64,000 nt of DNA from Modicisalibacter ilicicola DSM 19980 (GTDB taxonomy: Bacteria; Pseudomonadota; Gammaproteobacteria; Pseudomonadales; Halomonadaceae). This document shows positions 34,727 through 42,612 of this stretch, one piece after another; position 1 is the first letter of the stretch, and each line of letters begins with the position of its first letter. Position numbers and translations under genes: made by a program. The notes under the pieces were generated by a model. It saw nothing but the letters and a program-made list of their open reading frames with translations. It made no database searches and was not told the DNA's origin. Where the stretch lies: contig NZ_FQUJ01000003.1 of assembly GCF_900128925.1 (NCBI RefSeq), forward strand, positions 1 through 64,000, written 5' to 3'.

Positions 34727-35716
34727 TCACTTGAAGTTGCGTTTCACCAGCTTCTGCAGTTCACCGATGATGCCGCTGCGAAAGCTCAGCACGCAGAGCA
34801 CGAAGATCGACCCGAGAATCACGCTGACCCAATCGCCCAGCGGAGACTGCGACAGCTGATGCTGCAGGCCGATCACCAGGCTGGACCCCACCAGCGGGCC
34901 GAGCAGCGTGCCGACACCGCCCAGCAGGGTCATCAGGATCACCTCGCCGGACATGTGCCAGTGCGCGTCGCCCAGGGATGCCAGCTGGAAGACCAGGGTC
35001 TTGGTCGCGCCGGCCAGCCCGGCGAGCCCGGCCGAGATGACGAAGGCCACCAGCTTGTAGGTGTCGGTGTCGTAGCCCAGCGAGACGGCCCGCGGCTCGT
35101 TCTCGCGAATCGCCTTGAGCACCTGGCCGAAGGGAGAGTGCACGGTACGCTGGATCAGCGCGAAGCCCAGCACGAAGACGGCGAACACGAAGTAGTACAG
35201 CGCCAGGTTGCTCTGCAGGCTGAACAGCCCGAAGAGCTCGCCCCGCGGCACGCCGTGCAGACCATCCTCGCCCCCGGTGAACGGCGACTGGATGAACAGG
35301 AAGAACATCATCTGCGCCAGGGCCAGGGTGATCATGGCGAAGTAGATGCCCTGGCGACGAATCGCCAGGAGGCCGAACAGCAGGCCCAGCACCACCGATC
35401 CCAGGGTACCCGCCAGGATGCCCAGTTCCGGGGTCAGTCCCGGATAGGTCGAGAGCAGGAAACCGGTGATGTAGGCGCCGGTGGCCAGGAACGCCGCATG
35501 ACCGAAGGAGAGCAGGCCGGCAAAGCCGAGCAGCAGGTTGAAGGCACTCGCGAACAGCGCGAAGCAGAGGATCTTCATCAGGAACACGGGGTAGGCCACG
35601 AAGGGCGCCACCAGGCCCAGCAGGATCAGGCCCAGGTACAGAAGCCCGTGCCGACGCCGGGCCGAACGCTGACGGGCCGCGGTCACGGTGGAAGTGTCGC
35701 TCATCGCCATGGTCAT
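34727..35716 (-). CDS. livM: Branched-chain amino acid type ABC permease LivM
   Basis: This 329-residue inner membrane permease has about ten hydrophobic segments. It has the LivM blocks LGFAGLLSFGHAAF near residue 65, IRRQGIYFAMITLALAQM near 118, and the EAA-like FGQVLKAIRENEPRAVSLGY near 195-214. It is the last gene of the liv operon. The start at 35716 overlaps the livH stop by four bases and has AAGGAGGC upstream. The longer frame from 36121 is livH read out of frame. With LivH it forms the channel for an amino acid or a related compound such as a short amide or acid. Confidence 0.93.
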   Translation of the reverse strand: MTMAMSDTSTVTAARQRSARRRHGLLYLGLILLGLVAPFVAYPVFLMKILCFALFASAFNLLLGFAGLLSFGHAAFLATGAYITGFLLSTYPGLTPELGILAGTLGSVVLGLLFGLLAIRRQGIYFAMITLALAQMMFFLFIQSPFTGGEDGLHGVPRGELFGLFSLQSNLALYYFVFAVFVLGFALIQRTVHSPFGQVLKAIRENEPRAVSLGYDTDTYKLVAFVISAGLAGLAGATKTLVFQLASLGDAHWHMSGEVILMTLLGGVGTLLGPLVGSSLVIGLQHQLSQSPLGDWVSVILGSIFVLCVLSFRSGIIGELQKLVKRNFK

Positions 35717-36600
35717 GCCTCCTTGCCGAACAGCCCCGCGGGGCGCAGCATCAGTACCATGATCATCACCAGGAAGATCACGGTGTTGGCGGCCTCGGGG
35801 TAGAACACCTTGGTCAACCCCTCGATCAGCCCCATGGCCAGCCCGGTGAGGATCGCGCCGAGAATCGAGCCCATGCCGCCGATCACCACCACGGCAAAGA
35901 CCACGATCAAGAGGCTCGAACCCATGGTCGGCGAGACCGGATAGATCGGCGCGGCCAGCACCCCCGCGAAGGCCGCCAGCGCCACCCCGAAGCCATAGGT
36001 CAGGGTCACCAGCAGGGGCACGTTGACGCCGAAGGCCTGCATCAGCCTGGGGTTCTCCGTGCCCGCACGCAGATAGGCGCCGAGCCGGGTGCGCTCGATC
36101 ATGAACCAGGTGAACAGGCACACCGCCAGCGCCGCCACCAGCACCCAGGCCCGGTAGGTGGGCAGGAACATGAAGCCCAGGTTGAAGCCGCCGGCAAGCG
36201 CCTCGGGCACCGGATAGCTGCTGCCCGAGACGCCGAACAGGTTGACCAGCGTGCCCTCGAAGATCAACGCCAGCCCGAAGGTGAGCAGCAGGCCATAGAG
36301 ATGGTCGATGTGCTGGATACGCCGCAGCAGCACCCGCTCGATCAGGATGCCCAGGGCGCCGACCACCAGCGGCACCACCAGCAGTGCCAGCCAGTAATCC
36401 AGCCCCAGGTACTCGAGCCCCAGCAGCGCGGCGAAGGCGCCCAGCATGTACTGGGCACCGTGGGCGAAGTTGATGACCTTGAGCAGGCCGAAGATCACCG
36501 CCAGCCCGAGGCTCAACAGGGCATAGAAGGCGCCGTTGATCAGCCCCAGCAGCAACTGGCCGAACAGCACCATCAGCGGTATGCCGAAAATCGTCGTCAT
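35713..36600 (-). CDS. livH: Branched-chain amino acid type ABC permease LivH
   Basis: A 295-residue inner membrane permease with about eight membrane helices. The family marks are LINGAFYALLSLGLAVIFGL near residues 19-38, INFAHGAQYMLGAF near 43-56, and the EAA-loop-like AYLRAGTENPRLMQAFGVN near 174-192. It begins 30 bases after the stop of the binding-protein gene and pairs with LivM. The ATG at 36600 follows a leader with GAGG. Nothing unusual was seen. Confidence 0.93.
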   Translation of the reverse strand: MTTIFGIPLMVLFGQLLLGLINGAFYALLSLGLAVIFGLLKVINFAHGAQYMLGAFAALLGLEYLGLDYWLALLVVPLVVGALGILIERVLLRRIQHIDHLYGLLLTFGLALIFEGTLVNLFGVSGSSYPVPEALAGGFNLGFMFLPTYRAWVLVAALAVCLFTWFMIERTRLGAYLRAGTENPRLMQAFGVNVPLLVTLTYGFGVALAAFAGVLAAPIYPVSPTMGSSLLIVVFAVVVIGGMGSILGAILTGLAMGLIEGLTKVFYPEAANTVIFLVMIMVLMLRPAGLFGKEA

Positions 36601-36630
36601 GGCGTCACACCCTCAGCGGCCGTGGAGTCC

Positions 36631-37842
36631 TCATCCCTTGACCAGCGGGCACTGGCTCTCGGACAGGGGGCGGAAGGCTTCCTCGGCGGGGATGGTACGC
36701 AGGATCTCGTAGAGGTCCCACTCGCCCTCGGATTCGCTCGGCGACTTCACCTCGACCAGGTACATGTCGTGGACCATGCGGCCATCCTCGCGGATGCGCC
36801 CATCGCTGGCGAACATGTCGTCGACGGGGGTCTCGGCCATCTGGGCACGCACGGTCGCGGCATCGTCGCTGCCGGTTTCCGCCACCGCGTTCAGGTAATG
36901 CAGCGTGCTCGAGTAGACCCCCGCCTGGACCATGGTCGGCATGCGCTGGGTACGCTCGTAGTAGCGATTGGCCCATTCCCGGGTCTCATCGTTCATGTCC
37001 CAGTACCAGCCGGTGGTCAGCTGCAACCCCTGGGTGACATCGAGCCCCAGGGCATGCACGTCGTTGAGGAAGATCAGCAGGCCCGCCAGGGTCTGGCCGG
37101 ACTGCACCAGGCCGAACTGGCTGGCGGTGGTCAGGGCATTGACGGTATCGGAACCGGCATTGGCCAGGCCGACGATCTTGGCGCCGGACCCCTGGGCCTG
37201 CAGGATGTAGGAGGAGAAGTCGCTGGTGGGGAACGGGTGGCGCACCTTGCCGACGATCTCGCCGCCGTTCTCCTCGACCACCGTCTCGACGTCGTTTTCC
37301 AGGGCGTGACCGAAGGCGTAGTCGGCAGTGAGCAGGAACCAGGTATCGCCCCCCTCGTCGACGATCGCCTTGGCGGTACCATGGGCCATCGGGTAGGTGT
37401 CGTAGACCCAGTGGATGTGATTGGGCGTGCAGTGTTCGTTGGTGATGCTCGAGGCCGCCGACCCGGAGACGATGCCCAGCTTGCCCTGCTGATCGAGGAT
37501 CTTGGTCACCGCGATGGTGACCGACGACGCCACCATGCCGGCGACCAGGTCGATGTTGTCCTGATCGATCCAGCCACGCACGGTATTGGCACCGACATCG
37601 GCACTGTTGCGATCGTCGGCGCTGAGCACCTCGATGGGGGCGCCGTTGACCTCGCCACCGAAATCTTCGACGGCCATCTTCAATGCTTCCAGACCGCCCT
37701 GACCGGCCAGGTCACGGTAGGTGCCCGACATGTCGGCCAGGTAGCCGATCTTGACCACGTCGCCGCTGATCTCGGCCTGGGCCAGGCTCGGGGCCAGCAG
37801 CAGCGCGGCGGTGGCGGTGAGTGCGTGCTTGGTGACATTCAT
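36631..37842 (-). CDS. ABC substrate-binding protein (Peripla_BP_6, Liv type)
   Basis: The periplasmic receptor of the liv-type transporter has 403 residues. The signal peptide is TATAALLLAPSLAQA-EI (cleavage near residue 22). The mature start VKIGYLADMSGTYRDLAGQG and the later LVAGMVASSVTIAVTKILDQ are typical of the family that binds branched-chain amino acids, amides or aromatic acids. The ligand cannot be fixed. I chose the ATG at 37842 because GGAG lies 10 bases upstream; an in-frame ATG four codons earlier has none. It sits between livF and livH, not at the operon head. Its leader contains a CAACAACAACAAG stretch that may be a Crc/Hfq target. Confidence 0.88.
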   Translation of the reverse strand: MNVTKHALTATAALLLAPSLAQAEISGDVVKIGYLADMSGTYRDLAGQGGLEALKMAVEDFGGEVNGAPIEVLSADDRNSADVGANTVRGWIDQDNIDLVAGMVASSVTIAVTKILDQQGKLGIVSGSAASSITNEHCTPNHIHWVYDTYPMAHGTAKAIVDEGGDTWFLLTADYAFGHALENDVETVVEENGGEIVGKVRHPFPTSDFSSYILQAQGSGAKIVGLANAGSDTVNALTTASQFGLVQSGQTLAGLLIFLNDVHALGLDVTQGLQLTTGWYWDMNDETREWANRYYERTQRMPTMVQAGVYSSTLHYLNAVAETGSDDAATVRAQMAETPVDDMFASDGRIREDGRMVHDMYLVEVKSPSESEGEWDLYEILRTIPAEEAFRPLSESQCPLVKG

Positions 37843-37867
37843 CTCTTTCTCCATGCCCAGCGGGCGG

Positions 37868-37883
37868 CTTGTTGTTGTTGATT
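37868..37883 (-). promoter_or_regulatory. CA-rich leader motif before the binding-protein gene
   Basis: On the minus strand AATCAACAACAACAAG lies about 26 bases upstream of the start codon. It contains overlapping AAYAAYAA units, the motif bound by Hfq with Crc in Pseudomonas carbon catabolite repression. A similar stretch precedes livG. The assignment is by motif only. Confidence 0.4.
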
Positions 37884-37900
37884 CAAGGTATGGCACCCGG

Positions 37901-38644
37901 TCAGACGCCGAGCACGGCATGCAGGTGCTCGCGACGCTCGGGCAGTTCGGCGGCACTGATCTCGTCGATGATGCGACCGTGCTCCATGACGTAGTGGCGA
38001 TCGGCCAGCGGTGCGGCGAAGCGAAAGTTCTGTTCCACCAGCACCACCGTCATGCCACGCGCCTTGAGCTTGACCAGCACCTCGCCCAGCGCCTGCACGA
38101 TGACCGGCGCCAGGCCTTCGGTGATCTCGTCGAGCAGCAGCAGATCGGCGCCGGTGCGCAGGATGCGCGCCATGGCCAGCATCTGCTGTTCGCCCCCGGA
38201 GAGGCGGGTGCCCGGGCTGTGGCGACGCTCGTAGAGGTTGGGGAACATCGCGTAGATGTCGTCGAGGCTCATGCCCCCGGAGCGCACCGTCGGCGGCAGC
38301 AGCAGGTTCTCCTCGACGTTGAGACTGGCGAAGATGCCGCGTTCCTCGGGGCAGTAACCGACTCCCAGCCGGGCGATATGATGGGCGGGGGTATTCAGGG
38401 TTTCGCGTCCATCGATGACGATCGAGCCGGAGCGCCGATCGACCATGTTCATGATCGCCCGCAGGGTCGTGGTGCGCCCGGCGCCGTTGCGCCCCAGCAG
38501 GGTCACCAGTTCGCCCTTGCGCACCTCGAAATCGACGCCGTGCAGGATGTGCGACTCGCCGTAGAAGGCATGCAGGTCGGTGACCCGCAGCTGTTCCGGA
38601 GCCGTGCTTGCCATGCCCGCGTCCCGGGGCTGTGCGATGGTCAT
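37901..38644 (-). CDS. livF: Liv-type ABC ATPase LivF
   Basis: The 247-residue ATPase pairs with LivG to power the transporter. The signature RLSGGEQQMLAMARIL, Walker B LLLLDEITEGLAP and His-loop region VVLVEQNF are normal for LivF. The Walker A reads GRNGAGRTT: the usual Lys is Arg, and the DNA (CGC in coding sense) is unambiguous. I believe some LivF-type proteins share this change. The start at 38644 overlaps the livG stop by four bases; the longer frame upstream lies within livG. It is followed after 58 bases by the receptor gene. Confidence 0.92.
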   Translation of the reverse strand: MTIAQPRDAGMASTAPEQLRVTDLHAFYGESHILHGVDFEVRKGELVTLLGRNGAGRTTTLRAIMNMVDRRSGSIVIDGRETLNTPAHHIARLGVGYCPEERGIFASLNVEENLLLPPTVRSGGMSLDDIYAMFPNLYERRHSPGTRLSGGEQQMLAMARILRTGADLLLLDEITEGLAPVIVQALGEVLVKLKARGMTVVLVEQNFRFAAPLADRHYVMEHGRIIDEISAAELPERREHLHAVLGV

Positions 38645-39411
38645 GCCTCCTCCTCCTCTGTCGCCTCGCTGCCCATGTAGGCCTCGCGCACCCGGGGGTC
38701 GGCGGAGACGCTGGCGTAGTCGCCTTCCGCCAGCACCGCGCCCCGGGCCAGCACGGTGATGCGATCGCACAGGCGGCTGACCACGCTGAGGTTGTGCTCG
38801 ACCATCAGTACCGTGCGCCCCTTGGCGGCCTCGCGGATCAGCGCCACGACCCGATCGACATCCTCGGCGCCCATCCCTTGGGTGGGCTCGTCGAGCAGCA
38901 TCACCGTCGGCTCCAGGGCCAGGGTGGTGGCCAGTTCCAGGGCCCGCTTGCGTCCGTAGGGCAGTTCCACCGTCAGGCTGTCGGCGTCCCTTTCCAGGCC
39001 GACCTGGGCGAGCAGTTCCCGGGCTCGCTCGTCGAGAGCGGCCAGGCTGCGCTCGGACTTCCAGAAATGAAAGGAGGTGCCCAGCTTGCGCTGCAGGGCG
39101 ACGCGCACGTTTTCCAGCACCGTCATGTGGGCGAATACCGCGGATATCTGGAAGGAGCGCACCAGCCCGAGACGAGCGATCTGGTTGGCCTTCATGTGGG
39201 TGATCGGCTTGCCCCGGTAGAGGATCTCGCCGCGGGTCGGGGGAAGGAACTTGGTCAACAGGTTGAAGACGGTGGTCTTGCCGGCGCCATTGGGGCCGAT
39301 CAGGGCGTGGATGTGCCCTTCGGTGATCTGCAGGTCAACCTGGTCGACCGCGGTGAAACCTCGAAACGTCTTGGTCAGGCCATGGGTTTCGAGCACGAAC
39401 TCCCGGGGCAT
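38641..39411 (-). CDS. livG: Liv-type ABC ATPase LivG
   Basis: The 256-residue ATPase heads the liv operon. Walker A GPNGAGKTT is canonical (near residues 38-46). The signature region is PYGRKRALELATTLAL, where the usual LSGG is YGRK, as common in LivG. Walker B VMLLDEPTQGMG is intact. A C-terminal extension typical of LivG follows (LARGAVLAEGDYASVSADPR). The ATG at 39411 is preceded by a CA-rich stretch (39445-39459) and, further up, by a palindrome at 39512. Confidence 0.93.
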   Translation of the reverse strand: MPREFVLETHGLTKTFRGFTAVDQVDLQITEGHIHALIGPNGAGKTTVFNLLTKFLPPTRGEILYRGKPITHMKANQIARLGLVRSFQISAVFAHMTVLENVRVALQRKLGTSFHFWKSERSLAALDERARELLAQVGLERDADSLTVELPYGRKRALELATTLALEPTVMLLDEPTQGMGAEDVDRVVALIREAAKGRTVLMVEHNLSVVSRLCDRITVLARGAVLAEGDYASVSADPRVREAYMGSEATEEEEA

Positions 39412-39444
39412 AGAGCAGTCCTCTGGCGACCGCGAGGCGGTCGT

Positions 39445-39459
39445 CTTGTTGTTGTTGTC
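39445..39459 (-). promoter_or_regulatory. CA-rich leader motif before livG
   Basis: On the minus strand GACAACAACAACAAG lies about 34 bases upstream of the livG start, nearly identical to the stretch before the receptor gene. It is a candidate Hfq/Crc site (AAYAAYAA) for catabolite repression of translation. Confidence 0.4.
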
Positions 39460-39511
39460 ACCTCTCTGCAGATGCCGGGAGTTGTCGCTGGCGGCACTGC
39501 GGAGCAGTAGT

Positions 39512-39525
39512 TTACGTTAACGTAA
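39512..39525. promoter_or_regulatory. Palindromic operator upstream of the liv operon
   Basis: TTACGTTAACGTAA is a perfect 14-bp palindrome about 100 bases upstream of livG. It resembles operators described for LiuR-type MerR regulators of branched-chain amino acid use, which would fit the transporter, but I am recalling that motif and cannot check it. The rest of 39412-39689 shows no gene. Confidence 0.45.
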
Positions 39526-39689
39526 GCTAGAGCAGCCGGCGCCCGGCTTCAACCACTGCATGCCGGAACTCGACCAATGATGAATATATCAGCAGAATAA
39601 GAAGCATCTCTCGAAGGCTATTCTCGTAGGGGGACGCCGCCCTGGTGTCCTGCTCCTGCTGGCGATCATGATCTTCGTAGGCGAGGAAT

Positions 39690-39974
39690 TCACTCTTCGA
39701 CGGGCGGCCACTGCCTGGCGGTGTGCACCAGGGCTAATAACCAGACGATGTCCCCTTCGATCTCGTATACGAGCCGATAGTGCTCGTGGGGTATCAATTC
39801 GCGGGTGCCAGGGATCTTGCCGGTCTTTCCTTGCTGAGGGAAGTCGCTCAACCGTCTGGCTGCATCACTGAATACATTATCCAGTCGAGCGGCTGCATCA
39901 AGATTGTGGGCTGCTATGTAGTCCCATATGTCGAGGCGGTCCTGCTCTGCTTCTGGAGTCCAGACAACCCTCAT
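39690..39974 (-). CDS. ParE/RelE-type toxin
   Basis: A 94-residue toxin of the ParE/RelE fold. WTPEAEQDRLDIWDYIAAHN at the start, RLSDFPQQGKTGKIPGTREL in the middle and HYRLVYEIEGDIVWLLALVH with a final TARQWP are typical. ParE toxins poison gyrase and RelE toxins cut mRNA; the sequence is closer to ParE but I cannot decide. It is the second gene of the pair and overlaps the antitoxin gene by four bases, the normal order. Confidence 0.9.
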   Translation of the reverse strand: MRVVWTPEAEQDRLDIWDYIAAHNLDAAARLDNVFSDAARRLSDFPQQGKTGKIPGTRELIPHEHYRLVYEIEGDIVWLLALVHTARQWPPVEE

Positions 39975-40249
39975 TCCTGGTTCTCGATATTGGCACGACG
40001 TGCGGCAAACTCAGCTTCGACATCGTCATTGGATCGCCCTACGCCATTGCGCATGGAGCCGCGTGCAAGCGCTACCTTACGGCCAAGGTACTCATCGTAT
40101 TCCCGTGCCTCACGCTGGTGCCGAATGAATTCGCGCATCAACTCTCGAAGCACTTGCGAGGCGGGTCGATGAGCAGCCTCTGCCTCGGCCATGAACTCAT
40201 CCCGTAGCTCGGACTCCAGCTTCATCGTGAATACCGCTTGTTTAGCCAT
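39971..40249 (-). CDS. Ribbon-helix-helix antitoxin
   Basis: The 92-residue partner of the ParE-type toxin. The N-terminus (AKQAVFTMKLESELRDEFMA, then RPASQVLRELMREFI) forms a ribbon-helix-helix DNA-binding domain that would repress its own promoter. The C-terminal charged half would wrap the toxin. I chose the ATG at 40249 (MAKQ), with GGGGAT upstream, over the one at 40264. The pair probably stabilises this stretch of chromosome. Confidence 0.88.
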   Translation of the reverse strand: MAKQAVFTMKLESELRDEFMAEAEAAHRPASQVLRELMREFIRHQREAREYDEYLGRKVALARGSMRNGVGRSNDDVEAEFAARRANIENQE

Positions 40250-40368
40250 GTCGATCCCCAGCACAAACTGACATACAAAGTATATACCTCGTCATTACTT
40301 CACGCCAAATTCGCTTCGCTTCCATATCAAATACATGCGGCATGGCTTATTCAGTTAAGACTGTAGTG

Positions 40369-41097
40369 CTAGTGCGCCAGGATCTTCGACAGGAACTCCT
40401 TGGCACGGTCGGTTTCGGGATTCCTGAAGAACGTGTCGGTATCGGCGATCTCCTTCACCTCCCCCTGGTCCATGAACACCACCCGGCGCGCCACCCTGCG
40501 GGCGAAGCCCATTTCATGGGTGACCACCATCATCGTCATGCCCTCCTTGGCAAGCTCCACCATGACGTCCAGCACCTCGCTGATCATCTCCGGATCGAGC
40601 GCCGAGGTCGGCTCGTCGAAGCACATGGCGATGGGGTCCATGGCCAGGGCCCGAGCGATCGCCACCCGCTGTTGCTGTCCGCCGGACAAGGCAGAGGGGT
40701 ACTTCTGTGCCTGATCGGCCAGGCCGACGCGCTTCAGCAGGCTCTCGGCCTTTTCGCGCGCGGCTTCGCGCGAGCGTTTCAGCACCTTGATCTGGCCCAT
40801 CATCAGGTTCTCGATCACCGTCTTGTGCGGGAACAGCTCGAAATGCTGGAACACCATGCCGATACGCGCGCGCACCAGGGGCAGCTTGGTGCCCCTGGCG
40901 GTCACGTCGGTCTCTTCGACCACGATGCGCCCGCTGTCGACCGGCTCCAGCGCGTTGACGCACTTGATCAGCGTGCTCTTGCCCGAGCCGGACGGTCCGC
41001 AGATGACGATCACCTCGCCACGCTCGACCTCGAGCGAGCAGCCTTTCAGGACGTGGAAGTCATCGTACCACTTGTCGATGTTGTCGATTTTTATCAT
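40369..41097 (-). CDS. Polar amino acid ABC transporter ATPase
   Basis: This 242-residue ATPase is of the GlnQ/GltL type. Walker A GPSGSGKS near residues 34-41, signature LSGGQQQRVAIARAL near 138-152, Walker B MCFDEPTSALDPE near 160-172 and the His loop VVTHEMGFARRV are intact. It powers the two permeases encoded just upstream on the same strand and overlaps the second by four bases. As the last gene of a long leftward run that includes a racemase, an aminotransferase, an HpsN-like enzyme and a CuyA-like lyase, it probably takes up their substrate. Confidence 0.93.
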   Translation of the reverse strand: MIKIDNIDKWYDDFHVLKGCSLEVERGEVIVICGPSGSGKSTLIKCVNALEPVDSGRIVVEETDVTARGTKLPLVRARIGMVFQHFELFPHKTVIENLMMGQIKVLKRSREAAREKAESLLKRVGLADQAQKYPSALSGGQQQRVAIARALAMDPIAMCFDEPTSALDPEMISEVLDVMVELAKEGMTMMVVTHEMGFARRVARRVVFMDQGEVKEIADTDTFFRNPETDRAKEFLSKILAH

Positions 41098-41750
41098 GCG
41101 ACCTTCTTTTTCTGCAGGTGCTTCACCAGCAAAGAGCCGGAGAAGCAGATGACGAAATAAACCAGCGCCGCGAAGAGGTACATCTCTGCCAGCCGCCCTT
41201 CCACCTTGGCCACCACGCTGGCCGAGGTCATGAAATCGCTCAGGGCCACGACGTAGACCAGGGAGGTGTCCTGGAACAGGATGATCGCCTGGGTCAGCAG
41301 GACCGGGATCATGTTGCGGAATGCCTGGGGAAGGATCACGTACTGGAGGTTCTGGCGCGGCGACAGCCCGATGGCCAGGCCGGCATAGACCTGGCCACGC
41401 GAGACCGAATTGAGCCCGGCACGCATGATCTCGGCATAGTAGGCCGCCTCGAACAGCGAGAAGGCGATCAGCGCGCTGGTGAAGTTGCCCACCGGGCGAC
41501 CGATCAGCAGCGGCACCAGGAAGTAGAACCAGAAGATGACCAGGATGAGCGGGATCGAGCGGAAGATGTTGACGTAGACTGCGCTGAACCAGCGTAGCGG
41601 CGCCGGCCCCCAGATGCGCATCACCGCCAGGATCGTACCCCAGGCGAGTCCCGCAATCAGCGCCAGGAAGGTCAACTGGAAGCTGATGAGCAACCCGTCA
41701 AACAGGAACGGAAGCGATTCAATAATGACCTGGAAATCGAAATCACCCAT
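41094..41750 (-). CDS. Polar amino acid ABC permease (GltK type)
   Basis: A 218-residue inner membrane permease of the His/Glu/Gln family with five or so helices. The HEAA motif region MRAGLNSVSRGQVYAGLAIG lies near residues 109-128, and YVILPQAFRNMIPVLL near 133-148 follows. It starts right after the stop of the sister permease (no gap) and overlaps the ATPase gene by four bases. The two permeases probably form a heterodimer. Confidence 0.92.
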   Translation of the reverse strand: MGDFDFQVIIESLPFLFDGLLISFQLTFLALIAGLAWGTILAVMRIWGPAPLRWFSAVYVNIFRSIPLILVIFWFYFLVPLLIGRPVGNFTSALIAFSLFEAAYYAEIMRAGLNSVSRGQVYAGLAIGLSPRQNLQYVILPQAFRNMIPVLLTQAIILFQDTSLVYVVALSDFMTSASVVAKVEGRLAEMYLFAALVYFVICFSGSLLVKHLQKKKVA

Positions 41751-42467
41751 CTAGTTTGCCCCCACCGAGCCCGGGATGCGCGTCTTCTGGTCGATCAGGC
41801 GCATCAGCAGCACCACCAGCAGCGTGATGACCAGATAAAGCACCGTCGCGGCGGTGAACGCCTCGAAGCCCTGGAAGGTGTAGTTCTCGATCTGCCGCGC
41901 CTGGGCGGTCAGTTCCAGCACACCGATGGTCAACGCCAGTGATGAATTCTTGAAGATCGTCAGGAATTCGGAGGTCAGCGGCGGCACGATGATCCGATAG
42001 GAGATCGGAAGCCTGATGTACAGATAGTTCTGCAGGGGGGTGAGGCCGATCGCAAGACCTGCGTTCACCAGATCCTTGCCGATGGTCTGGATACCGGAGC
42101 GGACCTGCTCGGCCACGCGGGCCGCCGTGTAGGCGCCCAGCGCCACGACGGCCGTCACGTACTCGGGATTGGGCATGTCGCGCTTGACCCAGAGGCCCAG
42201 GTCCTCGGGCAGCAGCTCGGGCACGACGAAGTACCACACGAACAGCTGCACCAGCAGCGGGATGTTGCGGAACAACTCGACATAAGCTGCCGCCAGGGTG
42301 CGTACCAGGCGGTTGGGGACCGTGCGCAGGATGCCGACCGCGGAGCCCACCACGAAGGCGATGACCCAGGCGGCGATCGCTACCAGCAGGGTCCACTGCA
42401 AGCCGGATAAAAGCCAGCCCAGGTAGGGTTCCTGGAACAGGACCGCCCAATTCCAGTTGTAGTCCAT
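41751..42467 (-). CDS. Polar amino acid ABC permease (GltJ type)
   Basis: The 238-residue partner permease has helices including TLLVAIAAWVIAFVVGSAVG near residue 27. The coupling loop VRSGIQTIGKDLVNAGLAIG lies near residues 117-136. A 145-base gap containing two hairpins separates it from the receptor gene upstream. The conserved order receptor, permease, permease, ATPase matches E. coli gltIJKL, though the ligand here may be a sulfonated or other modified acidic amino acid. Confidence 0.92.
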   Translation of the reverse strand: MDYNWNWAVLFQEPYLGWLLSGLQWTLLVAIAAWVIAFVVGSAVGILRTVPNRLVRTLAAAYVELFRNIPLLVQLFVWYFVVPELLPEDLGLWVKRDMPNPEYVTAVVALGAYTAARVAEQVRSGIQTIGKDLVNAGLAIGLTPLQNYLYIRLPISYRIIVPPLTSEFLTIFKNSSLALTIGVLELTAQARQIENYTFQGFEAFTAATVLYLVITLLVVLLMRLIDQKTRIPGSVGAN

Positions 42468-42488
42468 GAGTATTCCTTGGTTAGCGGC

Positions 42489-42589
42489 CAGTCATGATCG
42501 GGGTCACGCCAGCGACCCCGAAAGCCATGACTGCATTCGCTGTGCCCTCACCTTTTTGGGTTGCTCACGGGCCTTGCTTCGAGCAACCC
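42489..42589. other. Two intergenic hairpins between receptor and permease genes
   Basis: CAGTCATG (42489-42496) pairs with CATGACTG (42526-42533), enclosing GGGGTC with GACCCC. A second stem, GGGTTGCTC with GAGCAACCC, lies at 42558-42566 and 42581-42589. No T run follows on the minus strand. Such structures commonly protect the 3' end of receptor mRNA and reduce readthrough into permease genes. Confidence 0.5.
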
Positions 42590-42612
42590 GAAGAGAGTGC
42601 TGAAAGGATTTC

